Positions 6,347 to 6,562 of a stretch of 6,562 bases of DNA are shown here, piece by piece; positions within the stretch are counted from its first letter, which is position 1; each line of letters begins with the position of its first letter. The notes below the pieces were generated by a model that did not search any database, was not told the origin of the DNA, and was given only the letters and a program-made list of their open reading frames with translations. The translations under genes were made by a program, and so were the position numbers. Source of the DNA: Campylobacter concisus (GTDB taxonomy: Bacteria; Campylobacterota; Campylobacteria; Campylobacterales; Campylobacteraceae); the NCBI GenBank assembly GCA_018375265.1, contig JAHADO010000076.1, forward strand, positions 1 through 6,562, in the 5' to 3' direction.

Positions 6347-6562
6347 TTAAAGTAACGTTTTGGCAAGTGCGATACAAGCGTTTATATCTTGGTTTTGGCT
6401 CACTATTGGCGTGGTAAATTTTAGCTCTTTTGCGGTGACCTTTCCGATGCTTATCGTCTGGTAGCTCTCGTCCCAGCCAAAATTAGTAAGGAAATTTCTC
6501 ACATTTATCGGAGATGCAAATATCAAAATGCTATTTTTTGATGGTTTTAGCTCCATTTTGCA
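6347..6562 (-). CDS. hemD: Uroporphyrinogen-III synthase, C-terminal 71 residues; runs in from the right edge
   Basis: HemD closes hydroxymethylbilane into uroporphyrinogen III with inversion of ring D, feeding haem synthesis in the cytoplasm. The frame is open to the edge (a Cys and a Lys codon precede the internal ATG at 6556-6554, which should not be read as the start). The fragment shows the C-terminal HemD pattern. ILIFASPINVRNFL corresponds to the family's 'xxFTSPSAVxxF' segment, SIGKVTAKEL to the 'AIGxxTAxxL' segment, and a final helix (DINACIALAKTLL) ends the protein. HemD is poorly conserved, so the name rests on these two motifs and their spacing, supported by a domain-typical ending. 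The gene ends with TAA at 6349-6347, only 13 bases before the -10 box of 6S RNA, and no terminator separates them. Confidence 0.8.
   Translation of the reverse strand, partial: CKMELKPSKNSILIFASPINVRNFLTNFGWDESYQTISIGKVTAKELKFTTPIVSQNQDINACIALAKTLL

Noticed and set aside
1..6562. Mobile elements, phage genes, defence systems, CRISPR arrays, tRNA or rRNA genes
   Set aside because: No transposase, integrase, direct-repeat array, tRNA-like cloverleaf or terminal inverted repeats were seen. All coding space is filled by core genes of similar composition.

Overview
The window is a gene-dense stretch of core bacterial genome in which every gene lies on the minus strand. Protein sequences, gene content (6S RNA directly before purD; purD, an RDD protein, lptD, a phosphoribosyltransferase-like gene, pnp), moderately AT-rich composition and a very high frequency of AAATTT point to an epsilonproteobacterium (Campylobacterota). 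The most likely source is a Campylobacter of the C. concisus type. The genus call rests on remembered family resemblance and was not checked by a search.

In the direction of transcription (right to left) the layout is as follows. The 3' end of hemD (uroporphyrinogen-III synthase) enters from the right edge and stops at 6347. A gap of 232 bases (6115-6346) carries no protein gene but is not empty: it holds a sigma70-type -10 box (6329-6334) and a complete 6S RNA gene (about 6133-6324), recognised by its paired ends, long irregular hairpin and conserved GCCUUAAA segment. purD (4870-6114) starts only about 18 bases after the 6S RNA. A small RDD-family membrane protein (4424-4873), the outer-membrane LPS transporter lptD (2269-4431), a divergent phosphoribosyltransferase-like protein (1557-2255) and pnp (from 1567 out through the left edge) follow.

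The protein genes from purD to pnp are joined by a 4-base overlap, an 8-base overlap, a 13-base gap and an 11-base overlap. There is no room for a terminator between them, so co-transcription and translational coupling are likely. Functions are mixed: tetrapyrrole synthesis, RNA polymerase regulation, purine synthesis, envelope assembly, probable nucleotide or salvage chemistry, and RNA decay. This is the usual patchwork operon style of Campylobacter rather than one pathway.

I see no mobile element, CRISPR array, phage gene, tRNA or obviously transferred DNA, and no sign of a wholly new system. The points most worth following are the 6S RNA and its tight link to purD, the lost substrate-loop motif in the phosphoribosyltransferase-like protein, the reduced cysteine set of LptD, the leaderless arrangement of pnp, and the roughly tenfold excess of AAATTT.
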